Numbered from the stretch's first letter, positions 1-8,478 are shown. The stretch: DNA of 64,000 nt from Stutzerimonas balearica DSM 6083 (GCF_000818015.1 NZ_CP007511.1:2924501-2988500), one strand, 5' to 3'. Notes: a model not told the origin generated them from the sequence alone. Numbers and translations: made by a program.

Positions 1-474
1 CTCGACCTGCGCCTGCAGGGGCTGGAGATCGCCGAACTGCTGCGCGCCTACCCGGCCGAAGGGCTGGCCGGCAGCGGCACGCTCGACGGCCGCTTCGATG
101 CCCGCTACCGCCCCGAGGGGCTGAGCATCGAGCAAGGCAGCCTCACCGCGCGCACGCCCGGCGGCGTGCTGCGCTTCCGCTCGGCGCGGCTGGAGGCCCT
201 AGCGGCGGCGAACCCGGCGATGAAGCTAGTCACCGAGGCGCTGCATGACTTTCACTACAGCCTGCTGACCAGCGACGTCCGCTATGATGAAACGGGCAAG
301 CTGCAGCTCGGGCTGCGCATCGAGGGTCGCAACCCGGCGCTCGAGGGCGGCCGGCCGATCAACTTCACGATCAGCCTCGAGGAAGATATCCCCGCCCTGC
401 TGACCAGCCTGCAACTGAGCGATCGCGTCAGCGAAACCATCCAGCGCCGGGTGCAGCAACGCCTGCAGCGCTGA
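1..474 (+). CDS. ydbH: YdbH family envelope protein, C-terminal part (5' end outside window)
   Basis: The frame is open from base 1 to the stop at 472-474, giving about 157 residues, so only the C-terminus of a much larger protein is present. The sequence repeats short beta-strand-rich blocks (GLSIEQGSLTARTPGG, then LRIEGRNPALEGGRPINF) and ends in an arginine/glutamine-rich tail, as in YdbH, an AsmA-like inter-membrane lipid-transport protein redundant with TamB and YhdP in E. coli. The identification rests mostly on the two following genes, which match YnbE and YdbL and follow YdbH in the same order in enterobacteria. The gap to ynbE is 19 bp, so they are probably co-transcribed. Family assignment is likely; nothing can be said about the missing N-terminus. 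Confidence 0.85.
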   Translation, partial: LDLRLQGLEIAELLRAYPAEGLAGSGTLDGRFDARYRPEGLSIEQGSLTARTPGGVLRFRSARLEALAAANPAMKLVTEALHDFHYSLLTSDVRYDETGKLQLGLRIEGRNPALEGGRPINFTISLEEDIPALLTSLQLSDRVSETIQRRVQQRLQR

Positions 475-493
475 CCGGAACAGGAGAACCGCC

Positions 494-685
494 ATGCGGT
501 TGCGTCACATGCCGCCCCTCTTGCTGCTCGCCCTGCTGGCCGGCGCCTGCACCCCGCGCGTCGAGCTGGCGGTGCCCAACGAGCCGATCAACATCAACCT
601 CAACGTGAAGATCGAGCACGAGATCTACATCAAGGTCGATCGCCAGCTCGACTCGATCATCAACGAAGACAGCGGACTGTTCTGA
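494..685 (+). CDS. ynbE: YnbE family lipoprotein
   Basis: A 63-residue predicted outer-membrane lipoprotein. It starts with a short hydrophobic signal and a lipobox ending LLAGAC, so Cys19 would be the lipidated residue. The mature part is small, with the NEPININLNVKIEHEIYIK segment typical of YnbE. In E. coli YnbE is reported to form beta-stranded oligomers that connect YdbH to the outer membrane for lipid transport. An AGGAG ribosome binding site lies 7 bases before the ATG. It sits between ydbH and ydbL in the canonical order, and length is normal for the family. Confidence 0.9.
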   Translation: MRLRHMPPLLLLALLAGACTPRVELAVPNEPININLNVKIEHEIYIKVDRQLDSIINEDSGLF

Positions 686-694
686 AGGAGCGCC

Positions 695-1036
695 ATGAAA
701 CGCCATCTCAAGCTCGCCGGCCTGCTGCTGGCCCTGATCGCCCTGCCCGCCGCGGCGATGACCCTCAACGAAGCCATGGCCGCGCTCGGCCAGGCCAAAG
801 CCAGCGGCCAGCTCGGCGAGCGCCCTGACGGCTATCTCGGCGTGGTGCAGTCCAGCGGCCATGCCGAGGAGATCGCCAGCCAGATCAATCAGGCGCGCCG
901 CGCCGAATATCACCGCGTCGCGCAGCAGAACGGCATCGCTGTCAGTGATGTCGAAGCCATCGCCGGCAAGAAGGCCATCGAAAAAACCCCGCGCGGCCAG
1001 CTCGTACTGATCAACGGCAGCTGGGTGAAGAAATAG
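695..1036 (+). CDS. ydbL: YdbL family periplasmic protein (DUF1318)
   Basis: A 113-residue exported protein. Residues 1-22 form a signal peptide (KRHLK followed by a leucine/alanine-rich stretch ending PAAAM). The mature part carries the DUF1318 pattern: a G-RPDGYLGVV segment, then an alpha-helical NQARRAEY-RVA region and the C-terminal G-QLVLINGSWVKK. YdbL is the chaperone-like regulator of YnbE assembly in E. coli. The gene starts 9 bp after ynbE with an AAGGAG site, completing a ydbH-ynbE-ydbL operon. Confidence 0.9.
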   Translation: MKRHLKLAGLLLALIALPAAAMTLNEAMAALGQAKASGQLGERPDGYLGVVQSSGHAEEIASQINQARRAEYHRVAQQNGIAVSDVEAIAGKKAIEKTPRGQLVLINGSWVKK

Positions 1037-1084
1037 GCGGTCCGAGCGGGCCCGGCCGGCGCTAGAATCAGCCGCCCCGAGCCC

Positions 1085-1699
1085 ATGCCTGCCAGCCTCA
1101 TGCCTGCCCTTCGCATTCGCCACCTGCTCTGCTCACTGCTGCTCGCCGCCTGCATCCCGCCGGTGCAGGCGCAGCCCTGCCCGCAGGGCCAGCAGCAGGT
1201 CTGCGTGGTCGCCTGCTTCTGCGCCCCGGCCAGTGCCGGCGGCGGCCAGGACTACGAGCGCTTCAGCCGCATGACCGCCTTTGCCCTGCAGAACTGGCTG
1301 CAATATTCGCGCGACAGCGCCCTGGCCGCAGGGGTACAGCCAATGCCGCTGCAGATTCGCGCCCAGCTCGAACCCTGGTTCGACCTTGGCGTGCTCGATG
1401 CCGCGCGCTACCGGGTCGGCGATCCGAGCACCCTGGCGGCGGCCGACGCCATGCTGCAGAACCCCGACGTCAACGCGGTCACGCTGGTCGACGTGATCGT
1501 CTTCCGCCACGCCGCCGATGCCGAGGACAACGCCGCGCTCTGGGCCCACGAGCTCAAGCACGTCGAGCAGTACCAGCAGTGGGGCGTCGCCGAGTTCGCC
1601 TGGCGCTATACCCAGGACTACCGCGCCGTGGAAGCGCCGGCCTATGCCCTCGAGCGCGAGGTGAGCCAGGCCCTGAAGGCCGCGGAGGCGGCGCCGTGA
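1085..1699 (+). CDS. Secreted protein with HExxH motif, DUF4157-like
   Basis: A 204-residue predicted secreted protein. The N-terminus is a signal sequence (hydrophobic LLCSLLLAACIPPVQA) that also contains a possible lipobox (LAAC, Cys23); Met1 and Met6 (base 1100) are both possible starts. Near residues 155-159 there is a zinc-protease type HELKH within WAHELKHVEQY, followed by a W-V-EFAWRY segment, which resembles the DUF4157 domain often annotated in bacterial toxins and secreted proteins. A cysteine cluster lies at residues 32-46. The stop codon overlaps the GTG start of the phosphatase gene, implying translational coupling. Whether it is an active peptidase cannot be told from sequence. 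Confidence 0.75.
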   Translation: MPASLMPALRIRHLLCSLLLAACIPPVQAQPCPQGQQQVCVVACFCAPASAGGGQDYERFSRMTAFALQNWLQYSRDSALAAGVQPMPLQIRAQLEPWFDLGVLDAARYRVGDPSTLAAADAMLQNPDVNAVTLVDVIVFRHAADAEDNAALWAHELKHVEQYQQWGVAEFAWRYTQDYRAVEAPAYALEREVSQALKAAEAAP

Positions 1700-3597
1700 G
1701 CGCCCTGCCGGCGGTGCTCGCCGGGCCGATCCTGCGCCGCCTCGAGCCCGGGCGCCTGCGGCTCTGGCTGGTCGGCAGTCGCCCGCTGCCGCTGACCCTG
1801 CACCTGGCCCCCGAGGGCGAGGCCGAGCGCCGTATTCCCCTCGACGAGTCCGCCTGCCGGCGCCTGCGCCTGGGCGAGCACGCCTGGCTGCACCTGATCG
1901 ACGTGGCGCTCGCCGCGGCGCTGCCGCGCGAATGCACCATCGCCTACGACCTGACCCTCGACGACGAAGCCGACGCCGGCATCGCCAGTTGGGCACCGCA
2001 CCTGCTCTACCCCGGCACGAATCGGCCGGGTTTTGTCCTGCGCGCGCGCTTCGACGACCTGCTGCATGGTTCCTGCCGCAAACCGCACCACGCCTCGGCC
2101 GACGGCCTGACTTGCGTCGATGCCCTGCTCGAGGCCGCCTCGGCGCCCGCCGAGCGCCCTGCCGCGTTGCTGCTCACCGGCGACCAGATCTACGCCGACG
2201 ATGTCGCCGGGCCGATGCTGGTGGCCATCCACGCACTGATCCGCCGGCTCGGGCTCTATGGCGAATGCCTGGAGGGCGCGGTGGTCGCCGACAGCGAGGC
2301 GCTGCTGACGCACCCGGCAACCTACTACCGGCGCGAGGAGCTGCTGCCGGCGTTCAAGTCCAACGAGGCGTTGCGCGAGCGTTTCTTCGGCGGCGTCGAC
2401 AAGCCGATCTTCACCACCGCCAGCGCGCACAACCATTTGGTCACGCTGGCCGAAATGCTGGCGATGTACCTCCTGGTCTGGTCGCCGCAGCCATGGACGC
2501 TGATCGCCCCAGAGCCACCGGCGCTGGATAGCGAGAATGCCGCGCGCTACGCCCGCGAGGCCGACGCGATCGCCGCGTTCGTCGAGAGCCTGCCGCGCGT
2601 CGCACGCGCCCTGGCGCACCTGCCGACGCTGATGATCTTCGACGACCACGACATCACCGACGACTGGAACCTCTCGGCGCGCTGGGAGGAGATCGCCTAT
2701 GGCCACCCCTTCTCGCGGCGCATCATCGGCAATGCGCTGCTCGCCTACCTGCTGTGCCAGGCCTGGGGCAACGCGCCGGAGGCGCTCGCCGCACCGCTGG
2801 ACCGCGTCGCCGCGCTGCTGCATGGCGCCCGCGCCGGCATGCTCGACTGCGCAGGGCACGACGCCGCGGTCGCTGCCGTGCTCGAGGTCGAGGACTGGGG
2901 CTACACGCTGGCGACCACCCCGGTGCTGGTGGTGCTCGACACACGCACCCGCCGCTGGCGCAGCGAACGCCACCTCAGCCGCCCATCCGGGCTGATGGAC
3001 TGGGAGGCGCTCACCGACTTCCAGCAGCAGCTGCTCGGCCACGACGCGGTGGTGATCGTCTCGCCGGCGCCGATGTTCGGCGTCAAGCTGATCGAAGCGG
3101 TGCAGCGCCTGTTCAGCTGGGCCGGCCACGCGCTGCTGGTCGACGCGGAGAACTGGATGGCGCACCGCGGCGCCGCGCAGGTGATGCTCAACATCTTCCG
3201 CCACACGCGCACGCCGGCGAACTACGTGATCCTCTCCGGCGATGTGCACTACTCGTTCGTCTACCGCGTGGTGATTCGCGGCCGGCGCGGCGGCCCGCAG
3301 CTCTGGCAGATCACCAGCAGTGGCATCAAGAACGAATTTCCGCGACGCCTACTCGACCTGTTCGACCGCCTCAACCGCTGGCTCTACGCGCCGCGCTCGC
3401 CGCTGAACTGGCTGACCAAGCGCCGCCGCGTGCGGGTCGAGCCCTGGGTGCCGGACCGCCGCAGCGCCGGCGAACGCCTCTGGAACGGCGCCGGCATCGG
3501 CCGCGTGCGCCTGGACGAGAGCGGCCGGCCGCAGTCGATCGAGCAGCTCAACGCCGACGGCTCGCCGGACGTGCGGTTCCAGCCCGAGCGCGATTGA
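1696..3597 (+). CDS. PhoD-like metallophosphatase (alkaline phosphatase D family)
   Basis: A 633-residue protein of the PhoD-like phosphatase group, predicted binuclear-metal phosphoesterase. Three metal-binding blocks are visible: LLTGDQIYADD around residue 163, IFDDHDITDDWN at about 315-325, and LSGDVHYSF at about 516. I chose the GTG at 1696, which overlaps the previous stop (GTGA); the frame is open further upstream but inside the preceding gene. No signal peptide is evident, unlike classical secreted PhoD, so this is the cytoplasmic-type branch. Substrate unknown. Two short C-terminal basic segments (KRRRVRVEPW) follow the catalytic domain. Confidence 0.82.
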   Translation: MSALPAVLAGPILRRLEPGRLRLWLVGSRPLPLTLHLAPEGEAERRIPLDESACRRLRLGEHAWLHLIDVALAAALPRECTIAYDLTLDDEADAGIASWAPHLLYPGTNRPGFVLRARFDDLLHGSCRKPHHASADGLTCVDALLEAASAPAERPAALLLTGDQIYADDVAGPMLVAIHALIRRLGLYGECLEGAVVADSEALLTHPATYYRREELLPAFKSNEALRERFFGGVDKPIFTTASAHNHLVTLAEMLAMYLLVWSPQPWTLIAPEPPALDSENAARYAREADAIAAFVESLPRVARALAHLPTLMIFDDHDITDDWNLSARWEEIAYGHPFSRRIIGNALLAYLLCQAWGNAPEALAAPLDRVAALLHGARAGMLDCAGHDAAVAAVLEVEDWGYTLATTPVLVVLDTRTRRWRSERHLSRPSGLMDWEALTDFQQQLLGHDAVVIVSPAPMFGVKLIEAVQRLFSWAGHALLVDAENWMAHRGAAQVMLNIFRHTRTPANYVILSGDVHYSFVYRVVIRGRRGGPQLWQITSSGIKNEFPRRLLDLFDRLNRWLYAPRSPLNWLTKRRRVRVEPWVPDRRSAGERLWNGAGIGRVRLDESGRPQSIEQLNADGSPDVRFQPERD

Positions 3598-3604
3598 GGG
3601 GCCC

Positions 3605-3916
3605 CTAAAGCCGCTCCACCCGCTGCGCGCGCAACAGCAGCGACTCCTGCTCGAAGCGCCGCTCCAGCTCGCCGCGATAGCGCTGCCACCAGTCGCGCTC
3701 CAGGCGCGCGGCCATCACCTCATAGATCACCGAGTCATCGTGGTTCGGCGGCGCTTGCGGGTCTTCCTGCCAGTAGCCGCTGGCCGGCGCCCGGGTGTAG
3801 GCGGTGAGCCCGCCGAAGCGCTCGATCAGCTCGTCGCGGACCTGGCGAAACAGCGCACGCGGCAGCGCCTGGCCGTCGTTGCGGTAGAGCGGCAGGAGGA
3901 TCTGGATCAGGTACAT
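3605..3916 (-). CDS. Conserved hypothetical protein, 103 aa
   Basis: A 103-residue small soluble protein, rich in arginine, glutamate and aromatic residues (RDWWQRYRGELERRFEQES near the C-terminus). It opens with MYLIQILLPLYRNDG, and has a FGGLTAYTRAPASGYW segment. I recognise the pattern as a conserved hypothetical found in many proteobacteria but know no assigned function. It is on the same strand as polB, whose stop lies 39 bp upstream of this start, so the two may be co-transcribed; it converges with the PhoD-like gene with a 7-bp gap. Confidence 0.7.
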   Translation of the reverse strand: MYLIQILLPLYRNDGQALPRALFRQVRDELIERFGGLTAYTRAPASGYWQEDPQAPPNHDDSVIYEVMAARLERDWWQRYRGELERRFEQESLLLRAQRVERL

Positions 3917-3955
3917 GCGCGGGCCTCCGGCAGTTTGCCGTTGGACCGCGCTCGC

Positions 3956-6322
3956 TCAGAACAGCTCCAGCTGGCCGTCGATCAGCGAATCGAAGTCGTC
4001 GCCAACGAAGGGCAGGATGGCATCGGCCACGGGCTTGAGCTGACGCCCGATGTAATGGTCGTAATCGACCGGCGCGCGGCGCACCTCCAGGGGCTCCGGG
4101 CCGGCGCGGGTGATCAGGTAGCTGATCCAGCCGCCGCTCTGGTACTGCCGCGGGCGGCCCTGGCTGTCGTTGTAGGCGTCGGCCAGGCGCGCCGCGCGGA
4201 CATGCGGCGGCACGTTGCGCTGGTAGTCGTCCAGCCGGCGGCGCAGGCGCTTGCGGTAGACCAGCAGCTCGTCGAGCTCGCCGGCCAGGGTGCGCCGCAC
4301 GTAGTCGCGGACGAACTCGCGGTGCGGCTCGCGGTTGAAGATGCGCAGGTACAGCGCCTGCTGGAAGCGCTGGGCCAGCGGCGACCAGTCGGTGCGCACC
4401 GTCTCCAGGCCCTTGAAGACCATGCCGTCGCTGCCGTCGGCGCGCGTCACCAGCCCCGCGTAGCGCTTCTTGCTGCCCTCCTCCGCACCGCGGATGGTGG
4501 GCATCAGGAAGCGCTTGAAGTGCGTTTCGAACTGCAACTCCAGGGCGCTCTGCAGGCCGTATTCGGCCGCCAGGTGCTGGCGCCACCAGGCGTTGATCCG
4601 CGCCGCCAGCGCCTGGCCGATCGCGGTCGCCTCGGCATCGGCGTGGGCACGGCGCAGCCAGACGAAGGTCGAGTCGGTATCGCCGTAGATCACCAGATAC
4701 CCCTCGGCCTCGATCAGCTCGCGGGTGCGGCGCATGATCTCGTGCCCGCGCAGGGTGATCGACGACGCCAGGCGCGGGTCGAAGAAGCGGCAGCCACTGG
4801 AGCCGAGCACGCCGTAGAAGGCGTTCATGATGATCTTCAGCGCCTGGGCCAGCGGCTTGTTGCCGTCGCGCTTGGCCGCCTCGCGGCCCTGCCAGACGCG
4901 CTCGACGATGGCTGGCAGGCAGTGCCGGCGACGCGAGAAGCGCGCGCCGCGAAACCCGGCCACCGAATCGGCCTCATCGGGTTGGCGCAGCCCTTCGATC
5001 AGCCCCACCGGGTCGATCAGAAACGAGCGGATGATCGACGGATAGAGGCTCTTGTAATCGAGCACCAGCACCGATTCGTAGAGGCCCGGGCGCGAATCCA
5101 TGACGAAGCCGCCGGGGCTGGCCTCCGGCTCGCGCTCGCCGAGGTTCGGCGCGACGAAGCCCAGGCGATGCATCGGCGGCAGGTACAGGTGCTCGAAGGC
5201 GGCCACCGAGCCACCGCTGCGGTCGGCCGGCAGGCCGGTCACCGTGGCGCGTTCAAGGAGGAAGTCGAGCACCCCGGTGTGGGCGAAGATGCGCGTGACC
5301 AGCTCGCAGTCCTTGAGGTTGTAGCGCGCCAGCGCCGGCTTGTCCTCGGCGAACATGCGCTCGATTTCGGCCATGCGCTGGTAGGGGTTGTCGATCGCCT
5401 TGCCTTCGCCGAGCAGGGTCTGCGCGACGCTTTCCAGGCTGAACGACGGAAAGCTCCAGAACGCCGAGCGCAACGCCTCGATGCCATCGATGATCAGCCG
5501 CCCCGCGGCGTCGGCGAAGAAGTGGTTGCTGCGCATGCCGTGTTCGCGCCACTCCAGCTCGCCGCCGCCGCGGCCCAGGCGCAGCGGCACCTGCAGCTGG
5601 CGCGCATGTTCGCGCAGGATGCGCAGGTCGAACTGCACCAGGTTCCAGCCGATGATGGCGTCCGGGTCGTGCTCGGCCAGCCAGGCGTTGAGCCCGCGCA
5701 ACAGATCGGCGCGGCTTTCGCACCAGGTCAGCGGCACCTCCGGCGCGGCGCCGTTGGCCGGGCCGAGCATGTAGACCTGGCGCGAACCGCAGCCTTCGAT
5801 GGCGATCGAGTAGAGTTCGCCGCGCGCGGTGGTCTCGATGTCCAGCGAGGCCAGCCGCAGCTGCGGCCGGTAGTGCTCGTCGGCACGCAACTGCACGGTG
5901 CCGTCGCGCTCGCCGGTAAAGGTGACCGGCGCGGTGATGAAGCGCTCCATCAGGTAGCGCTCGGGCGGGCGGATGTCCGCCTCGTAGACATCCACCCCCC
6001 CCTCGCGCAGCAGGCGGGCGAGCTGCAGCAGCCGACGATAGCTGAGGCAGTACAGGCCAAGCACCGGACGATGACGGAAGTCGCACAGCCGCAGCGGGCG
6101 CAACGCCCAGCCCGGCGCCGGGCTGCCGCGCTCGGGCGGCGCCTGGGCCAGCAGGCGCTCGGCCTCGGCCCGCTGTACCGCGGGCACGAAGGCCACCGCC
6201 TCCTGCGGCGGCACGCGGACCCGGCGCGGCCCGGCGTCGGTGGCGAGCCAGAAGCTCACCTCGATGCCCTCGGCGGTATCGCGCCAGTGCCGGGTCAGGA
6301 CGAAGCCCTGCCGTGTGTCCAC
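3956..6322 (-). CDS. polB: DNA polymerase II (family B)
   Basis: A 788-residue family B DNA polymerase with proofreading exonuclease, used in damage tolerance and restart of stalled forks. In order: exonuclease motif I (LDIETT, about residue 161), Exo II (IIGWNLVQFD), Exo III (YNLKDCE), polymerase motif A (DYKSLYPSIIRSF), motif B (KIIMNAFYGVLGS), motif C (YGDTDSTF) and the KKRYAG motif. All acidic catalytic residues are present and length is normal. The frame is open upstream to 6433, but I take the GTG at 6322, giving a VDTRQGFVLTRHWRD start as in other pseudomonad PolB; the extra upstream residues are arginine/cysteine-rich and unlike the family. It is SOS-regulated in E. coli; no clear LexA box was found here. 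Confidence 0.95.
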   Translation of the reverse strand: MDTRQGFVLTRHWRDTAEGIEVSFWLATDAGPRRVRVPPQEAVAFVPAVQRAEAERLLAQAPPERGSPAPGWALRPLRLCDFRHRPVLGLYCLSYRRLLQLARLLREGGVDVYEADIRPPERYLMERFITAPVTFTGERDGTVQLRADEHYRPQLRLASLDIETTARGELYSIAIEGCGSRQVYMLGPANGAAPEVPLTWCESRADLLRGLNAWLAEHDPDAIIGWNLVQFDLRILREHARQLQVPLRLGRGGGELEWREHGMRSNHFFADAAGRLIIDGIEALRSAFWSFPSFSLESVAQTLLGEGKAIDNPYQRMAEIERMFAEDKPALARYNLKDCELVTRIFAHTGVLDFLLERATVTGLPADRSGGSVAAFEHLYLPPMHRLGFVAPNLGEREPEASPGGFVMDSRPGLYESVLVLDYKSLYPSIIRSFLIDPVGLIEGLRQPDEADSVAGFRGARFSRRRHCLPAIVERVWQGREAAKRDGNKPLAQALKIIMNAFYGVLGSSGCRFFDPRLASSITLRGHEIMRRTRELIEAEGYLVIYGDTDSTFVWLRRAHADAEATAIGQALAARINAWWRQHLAAEYGLQSALELQFETHFKRFLMPTIRGAEEGSKKRYAGLVTRADGSDGMVFKGLETVRTDWSPLAQRFQQALYLRIFNREPHREFVRDYVRRTLAGELDELLVYRKRLRRRLDDYQRNVPPHVRAARLADAYNDSQGRPRQYQSGGWISYLITRAGPEPLEVRRAPVDYDHYIGRQLKPVADAILPFVGDDFDSLIDGQLELF

Positions 6323-6440
6323 CCTCTGCCCTCGAACTGCGGAAAGACGACAGTCTACCGGGCAGCCGCAGCGCCCGGAAAAACGCCGCGTGTTCGGCCG
6401 TATGCAAGCGCGACGCACGATGCTCAGGCGCAAACGAAAA

Positions 6441-6477
6441 AGGCCGAAGGGCGCGCGTGACGCGCGCCCTTCGGCCT
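6441..6477 (-). terminator. Rho-independent terminator of the peroxiredoxin gene
   Basis: A perfect 17-bp inverted repeat (6441-6457 with 6461-6477) closes a 3-base loop. On the minus strand the stem is followed by TTTTCGTTT, so it terminates transcription coming from the peroxiredoxin gene before polB. Confidence 0.85.
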
Positions 6478-6534
6478 GGTCAAAACGGCACGTTCGCGTG
6501 CCGTTGGTTCATACCCGCGGCGGGCCTATGCCAA

Positions 6535-7173
6535 TCACCGATTCGGTTGCGGTGTCAGGCGCAGGTACGGCTTGACCGCCCGGTAGCCCTTGGGGAAGCG
6601 CTGCTTGAGCTCGGCCTCGTCCTTGAGCGAGGGCACGATTACCACTTCGTCTCCGTCCTGCCAGTTGGCCGGGGTGGCGACCTTGTGGTTGTCGGTCAGC
6701 TGCAACGAATCGATCACCCGCAGGATCTCGTGGAAGTTGCGCCCGGTGCTCGCCGGGTAGGTGATGGTCAGACGCACCTTCTTGTTCGGGTCGATGACGA
6801 ACAATGAGCGCACCGTCAGGGTGTCGTTGGCATTGGGATGAATCAGGTCGTACAGTTCGGAGACCTTGCGGTCGGCATCAGCCAGGATCGGGAAGTTGAC
6901 GCGGGTGTTCTGCGTCTCGTTGATGTCCTCGATCCACTTGATGTGCGAATCCACCGGGTCCACGGACAGGGCGATGGCCTTGACGTTGCGCTTGGCGAAC
7001 TCGTCCTTCAGCTTGGCGGTGAAGCCCAGTTCGGTGGTGCACACCGGAGTGAAGTCGGCCGGATGCGAGAACAGCACACCCCAGCTGTCACCCAGCCACT
7101 CATGGAAGCGGATGCGGCCTTCGCTGGAGTCCTGTTCGAAGTCGGGGGCGATATCGCCGAGATGGATGCTCAT
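6535..7173 (-). CDS. lsfA: 1-Cys peroxiredoxin, LsfA/Prx6 type
   Basis: A 212-residue peroxidase of the Prx6 (1-Cys) subfamily that reduces hydrogen peroxide and organic peroxides. The peroxidatic cysteine is Cys45 in HPADFTPVCTTELG; no second conserved resolving cysteine is present. The C-terminal extension with the VVIVPSLKDEAE and PKGYRAVKPYLRLTPQ blocks is diagnostic of the Prx6 group. Pseudomonas LsfA is linked to oxidative and sulfur stress, which fits the neighbouring sulfate-starvation genes on the other strand. It ends at a strong terminator (6441-6477). The ATG at 7173 is preceded by a GGGAGAGA stretch. Confidence 0.93.
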   Translation of the reverse strand: MSIHLGDIAPDFEQDSSEGRIRFHEWLGDSWGVLFSHPADFTPVCTTELGFTAKLKDEFAKRNVKAIALSVDPVDSHIKWIEDINETQNTRVNFPILADADRKVSELYDLIHPNANDTLTVRSLFVIDPNKKVRLTITYPASTGRNFHEILRVIDSLQLTDNHKVATPANWQDGDEVVIVPSLKDEAELKQRFPKGYRAVKPYLRLTPQPNR

Positions 7174-7212
7174 GGTTCTCTCCCTTCACTGGATGGCATG
7201 GAAAACGCGCGG

Positions 7213-7794
7213 TCAGGCAACCAGGCGCGCACGTTGTTCGATCAGTCGCTGCAGACGATAAAGATAGGCGAAGCCCTGCTCCCAGCGCGTATGGCCGGAG
7301 CGGACGTTGATGTGGCCGACGCCGCCGAGCACGACGGTCTCGCTGCCCCAGTCGCGGCCCATGGCCATGGCTCGCTCGGCACTGGCGGCCGGATCGTTGT
7401 CCGAGCCGACCAGCAGGCTGGGAAACGGCAGCGCCTGCCGCGGCGCCGGGGCGAAATCACGCAGGGCCTCGGGGCACTGCGCCCGCTCGACGTCGGCCGG
7501 CGCCACCAGCAGCGCGCCGCGCACCCGCTGCCGCAGTGCCTCGGGTGCCCGCTGCGCCCAATGCGCCAGCGTCACGCAGCCCAGGCTGTGGGCGATCACC
7601 ACGGTGGGCTGCGCGCTGGCCTCGACGGCACGCGACAGTTCGGCAATCCAGGGCTCGCGGCGCGGCTCGACCCAATCCCGCTGCTCGACGCGCACGCTGT
7701 TGGGCAGGTTGCGCTGCCAGTGACTCTGCCAATGATCGTCAGGCGAGCCATGCCAGCCCGGCACGATCAGGTAACGAATGGATTCGCTGTGCAT
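7213..7794 (-). CDS. RBBP9/YdeN family alpha/beta hydrolase
   Basis: A 193-residue serine hydrolase-fold protein. The N-terminal YLIVPGWHGSPDDHWQ, the nucleophile elbow IAHSLGC and the C-terminal GGVGHINVRSGH (catalytic His) match the RBBP9/YdeN group. Substrates in bacteria are unknown. The frame runs up to 7812, but I start at the internal ATG at 7794 because a strong AGGAGG lies 8 bases before it. It is 39 bp upstream of the peroxiredoxin gene on the same strand and may share its transcript. Confidence 0.87.
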   Translation of the reverse strand: MHSESIRYLIVPGWHGSPDDHWQSHWQRNLPNSVRVEQRDWVEPRREPWIAELSRAVEASAQPTVVIAHSLGCVTLAHWAQRAPEALRQRVRGALLVAPADVERAQCPEALRDFAPAPRQALPFPSLLVGSDNDPAASAERAMAMGRDWGSETVVLGGVGHINVRSGHTRWEQGFAYLYRLQRLIEQRARLVA

Positions 7795-7845
7795 GCCCGC
7801 ACCTCCTCTCAACGATGGGGCTGAGTCTAGAGCCTGCCCGAACCA

Positions 7846-8037
7846 ACCATAAAAGAATAAAAAAGAATTTATCTATTCCTTTTAGTTTAATAGCAAAAGC
7901 CTTCTCTCCGCGAGCGCTTGGTTATAAGCATGTGATAAAAATGTATTTTCTGGAATAAACGGCACTGCCTACTATCTGCCCGACGCCTACCTCGCTGCGC
8001 TGCAATCCCGCAGTGCAGGGCGGCCTTGGAGAACACG
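7846..8037 (+). promoter_or_regulatory. AT-rich upstream region of the oscA/sulfate transport block
   Basis: About 120 bases (roughly 7846-7965) are strikingly A+T-rich in an otherwise GC-rich window, with runs such as AAAAGAATAAAAAAG and GTGATAAAAATG. They lie between the divergent hydrolase and oscA. This is the natural place for the promoter and activator (CysB-type) site of a sulfate-starvation operon. I could not pick unambiguous -35 and -10 boxes. The call rests on composition and position, not on a recognised operator. Confidence 0.45.
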
Positions 8038-8217
8038 ATGAGCGAACCGCTTCGCTATCCGGATGCTCAGGACGAGAAGGGCCTGCTACGCGAGATCCTT
8101 CAAGCGCTCGCCGGCCTCAAGTACGGCTCGCTGGAAATCACCGTGCACAACGGCCAGGTGGTGCAGATCGAGCGCAAGGAAAAATTTCGTCTGCAAGCCA
8201 CCGTGAAAAACGCCTGA
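8038..8217 (+). CDS. oscA: OscA/YezD family small protein (DUF2292), sulfur starvation
   Basis: A 59-residue protein with the YezD/DUF2292 signature: a helical GLLREILQALAGLKYGSLEITVHNGQVVQIER-type core and a short basic tail. In Pseudomonas corrugata oscA is needed for use of organosulfur compounds and lies upstream of the sulfate transporter genes, the same arrangement as here. The frame could start at a TTG (8026), but the ATG at 8038 has a GGAG site 6 bases upstream and gives the usual length. Molecular function is not established. Confidence 0.85.
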   Translation: MSEPLRYPDAQDEKGLLREILQALAGLKYGSLEITVHNGQVVQIERKEKFRLQATVKNA

Positions 8218-8265
8218 ACCCGACCGACCAACCCTAGCCCGACTGGACCACCGGAGGGCGTGACC

Positions 8266-8328
8266 ATGGAAAACAAGCACATGAACACGCACCGGTACTG
8301 CAGCTGTCGCCCGCGAATGCGGAGCTGA
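8266..8328 (+). other. Possible short ORF or frameshifted remnant between oscA and sbp
   Basis: The 261-bp interval between oscA and sbp has no established gene. It does hold an ATG at 8266 with a strong GGAGG 9 bases upstream, but that frame stops after 20 codons. The next frame, starting inside the same region and ending at the TGA at 8349-8351, reads PVLQLSPANAELIESLKTT, which looks more protein-like; adding one base after the ATG would join the two into a 28-29 codon peptide. This could be a degraded small gene or chance. Confidence 0.25.
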
Positions 8329-8478
8329 TCGAGTCACTGAAAACCACCTGACACCGCTAGACCAGGTTGCAACCCGCCAGGCTGCTTCCGCCTCGCCCTG
8401 CCTGTCTTGCAGCGTGATTTCAGCGACCGTCCCTGAAGCGCCAACCCCTACCCAATCAGTTTTTTCAGGAGCTGCACC

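Noticed and set aside
3740..6460. A 906-codon open frame antisense to DNA polymerase II
   Set aside because: It has no family signature, is rich in Arg, Ala, Gln and Val as expected for the complementary strand of GC-rich coding DNA, and the opposite strand encodes an unmistakable PolB.
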